Shown: positions 61,905-64,000 of the stretch, piece by piece
Layout: each line of letters begins with the position of its first letter
How positions within the stretch are numbered: position 1 is the first letter of the stretch
Assembly (NCBI GenBank): GCA_033239525.1
Contig: BSYO01000022.1
Coordinates: forward strand, 12,472,923-12,536,922
Length of the DNA stretch: 64,000 nucleotides
From: Nepenthes gracilis
Taxonomy: Eukaryota > Streptophyta > Magnoliopsida > Caryophyllales > Nepenthaceae
Reading direction: 5' to 3'
Made by a program: the position numbers and the translations under genes
Notes under the pieces: generated by a model
What the model was told of the DNA's origin: nothing
Database searches by the model: none
The model's input: only the letters and a program-made list of their open reading frames with translations

Positions 61905-62674
61905 TGATGTCGGTATGGCCTTAGTATGGCCAGCCTACCTAGCTTAGAAATGGGTCCCAAACACCAGCAATCCGAATGTGGATGCTGTGACCATGCCAAC
62001 CTTTTGAGTGGCTAGACAGCTAAAAACGTACAAGACTGAGACAAATGATGACTCAGCAGGGTAATAAATAAGATATTTAATCTTGATGAATATTTTCAAT
62101 GAACCACTGGATTAAAGTGCACATGGGGACAAATCGATCTAGTAATGGCCGAATAAAGGTCAAGTATTAATAACTTAACAATTGCAAAATCAATCCAAAT
62201 AACAGTTATGTATCAAAAGTAATTGCTGATATTTAATACAATATAACACTTTCCTTGCAGGTTGTGGTTCTGAGTTGACCAATCGGTTAGAACACCAACT
62301 ATAAGTATATATCCCCCAACCAAAAGAAAAGGAAAGTCAAGCTTAGGTATACAAAATGCCAGTAAAGATCATACTCAAGAGTGGAGCCCATTTCTCCAAG
62401 TCCACAAAAATATTACACTCATCCCCGACCTTTCTTTTTCTTCCCACTTATTTTCTTCCTACATTTTTTAATTTTTTTAAGAAAAATTTCTAGTTTTGTA
62501 TTAGAGGATAATCGGAAAATAAATCCTATATACCTCTAACTCTCGTTGAATTGTTATGGTGCATAGGGTTGGAATTCCCAATTAAGAAGACTAAACCTAC
62601 AACCTATTGGATCTACCAAAGAAATCATTTAACTCTCTAATTCATACCACAATTCAGGTCTTAGGAATATATTA
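61905..62674 (+). repeat. Element K 5' LTR
   Basis: Start TGATGTCGG is similar to the TGATGGGTA start of N and G. The end is set by the primer-site position at 62675. No second copy is in the window, so both ends are inferred. Confidence 0.6.
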
Positions 62675-62693
62675 TCGGTGCCATCTATTAGAA
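62675..62693 (+). other. Element K primer-binding site position
   Basis: TCGGTGCCATCTATTAGAA aligns with the same site of element N (TTGGTGTAGTCTGTGAGAA); both are decayed forms of a TGGCGCC-starting site. Confidence 0.6.
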
Positions 62694-63408
62694 CATGGTT
62701 AAGCCACCCTTCCTCATCACCAACCTAAAAACTAGAAAAGGACCTTAACTCACCTTCTCACAAAAAAAAAAAAAAAAAAAACAAAAATGGTGAACATTAG
62801 AGCTCATGGCTAAGTGAGCATCCCCCCTATGGATCTCACATCTCGTGGCCATGACCCCACTAATGGTAGCCACAAAGATGTTCGCCAACTGATGAACATA
62901 AAGGTGAAAACCTTAGTAGCATAGGTTAACAACATGTCAAGGATGCTTATGTCCCTTTGGGACAAACTGGAGGTGCACCCATTTAGGTTACCGAGCTTTC
63001 AATTCTCAAGCATTCACCTCCAGATAAAGGAAGAAGGGGAAGAAACCTATGTCTAGAGGAACACCCCAACAGTCTAGGATCTCAGAGGAGGAGGTTTCCC
63101 TTAGAAAAAAATTCATTCAGGCTTGAAAGCTAACCTAACTTCGAAGCAAAGGAAGAAATTCCTAAGTGACAAAATCTACGATGCACTTGGAATTCCAAGC
63201 GGCCATCATCGCGGGATGAGGAATCATGTAGCAACTTGTCAAAAATATCCCTAGCAGACAGACACCCTAAATATCAACCAACCACTTGGAGTTGAGGACT
63301 TTTCTCAATGCCAAGATAATTGCGTCCACCATCAAGGTGAAAGAAAGAATAAAAAGAATTAGACAATAGCTATTTCAAGCAAGCACAACGAGGCAAATTG
63401 CCGAGTTA

Positions 63409-64000
63409 GGCAAGACACCATTCACCAAGGAGATAAAAATACTTTAGCTCCCTCACAAATTCAAAATTCAGCCCTGGAGCCTTATGATGGGAGTATAGAT
63501 TTGATGGATCATTTGGATCACTTTTGAATATTGTTGGAGTTCCAAGGCCTAGAAGAACCTGCCTTGTGCCTTTACTTCCCTTTGACACCTTTAAGGGAGA
63601 TGCATGAATTTGGTTCCACTGGTTGGCACCAAGTTCGATTCATCCTTCCAGGTTTGGCCAATCAATTCTCATCCCAATTTGCCTCCAACAAAAGGGAGGA
63701 AAAATAATCATGGCACCTTATCATAATACAACAAGGTCTCAACAAAAGTCTAAAGCATTTTTTAGCCAAATTTAATGTTGAGGCCTGAGGCATATTGAAG
63801 CTCACCGATGGTATGAAGCTTAACTAATTCACTGCCACCATACAACCAGGGGAGTTCTTTAATTATTTGGTTCAACAGGAATATAAAACATTTCTTGAAA
63901 CTAAAACTATCATCCAGGTATATGTTGTGGCCAATGAAGCCAACGAGGCAAAACGGTCGAAGCATGCAAACCATGCCCAAAATCAAGGGTCAATCAACAA
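63409..64000 (+). pseudogene. Element K gag (partial, interrupted)
   Basis: ALEPYDGSIDLMDHLDHF, then LLEFQGLEEPALCLYFPL, then ANQFSSQFASNKREEK, LAKFNVEA and QPGEFFNYLVQQEYKTF, and VVANEANEAK at the window edge. This is the same gag core as element N (SYNGSTNPIDHLN, LQGLEDAAM). Four in-frame stops (TGA, TAA, TGA, TAA) lie where a single C-to-T or G-to-A change would account for them. Confidence 0.82.

Larger units (their letters stand above)
61905..64000 (+). mobile_element. Element K: 5' part of a Tat-like Ty3/gypsy, cut by the window edge
   Basis: LTR (61905-62674), primer site, leader with an A19-type run (62762-62780), and gag. The gag matches element N in motif order. The rest lies beyond 64000. 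The upstream flank is CATTC (61900-61904), which should reappear after its 3' LTR if the element is complete. Only about 100 bp separate it from element G. Confidence 0.75.

Overview
This window is nuclear DNA from a flowering plant with a repeat-rich genome. Two things show this: layered plant-type LTR retrotransposons (chromovirus/Tekay-like and Tat-lineage Ty3/gypsy, a Ty1/copia-type solo LTR, and a TRIM with an initiator-Met primer site), and a single intronless gene with the motif set of the land-plant NIMIN family. I saw no bacterial, organellar, rRNA or tRNA signature. The species cannot be named from the sequence.

Layout, with letters used throughout. 1-2983: long LTR L (minus), which carries a complete 564-bp TRIM at 565-1128. 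2984-5070 and 16182-16850: remains of an old minus-strand Ty3/gypsy polyprotein (A), split by element B (5072-16176, LTRs of about 2.4 kb). B is itself split by solo LTR C (9553-13137). 16851-19540: vague copia-like debris. 19541-20297: short non-repeat stretch. 20298-37225: Tekay-like element D (minus), split by solo LTRs E1 (24488-30332, itself carrying solo LTR F at 26137-28679) and E2 (31107-33658). 37226-39529: the only gene island, holding a NIMIN3-like gene on the minus strand with TATA box, poly(A) signal and a cluster of TGACG motifs. 39535-45309: element N (plus), both LTRs and an exact target-site duplication (TSD), but without RNase H and integrase. 45315-48269: unassigned AT-rich DNA. 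48275-49292: solo LTR J. About 49903-52382: probable LTR remnant O, carrying copia-type solo LTR P (50323-51378). 52813-61797: Tat-type element G (minus) with an antisense extra reading frame that is split by solo LTR H (56523-58819). 61905-64000: 5' end of element K (plus), cut by the window edge.

The nesting is read from TSDs and, at four sites, from the host reading frame, which continues exactly across the insertion once one TSD copy is discounted (B in A, E1 in D, E2 in D, H in G). All retroelement coding parts are broken. Most in-frame stops that can be compared with the conserved family residue are explained by C-to-T or G-to-A changes.

The only gene with a credible present-day function is the NIMIN3-like one: a small nuclear regulator expected to bind NPR1-type salicylic-acid receptors and to carry an EAR repressor motif. 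I found no new multi-gene system. The observations most worth following are the antisense frame of G, the W-box palindromes in LTR P, the TGACG cluster near the NIMIN gene, the minisatellites inside long LTRs, and a conserved GC-type splice-donor-like site in those LTRs.
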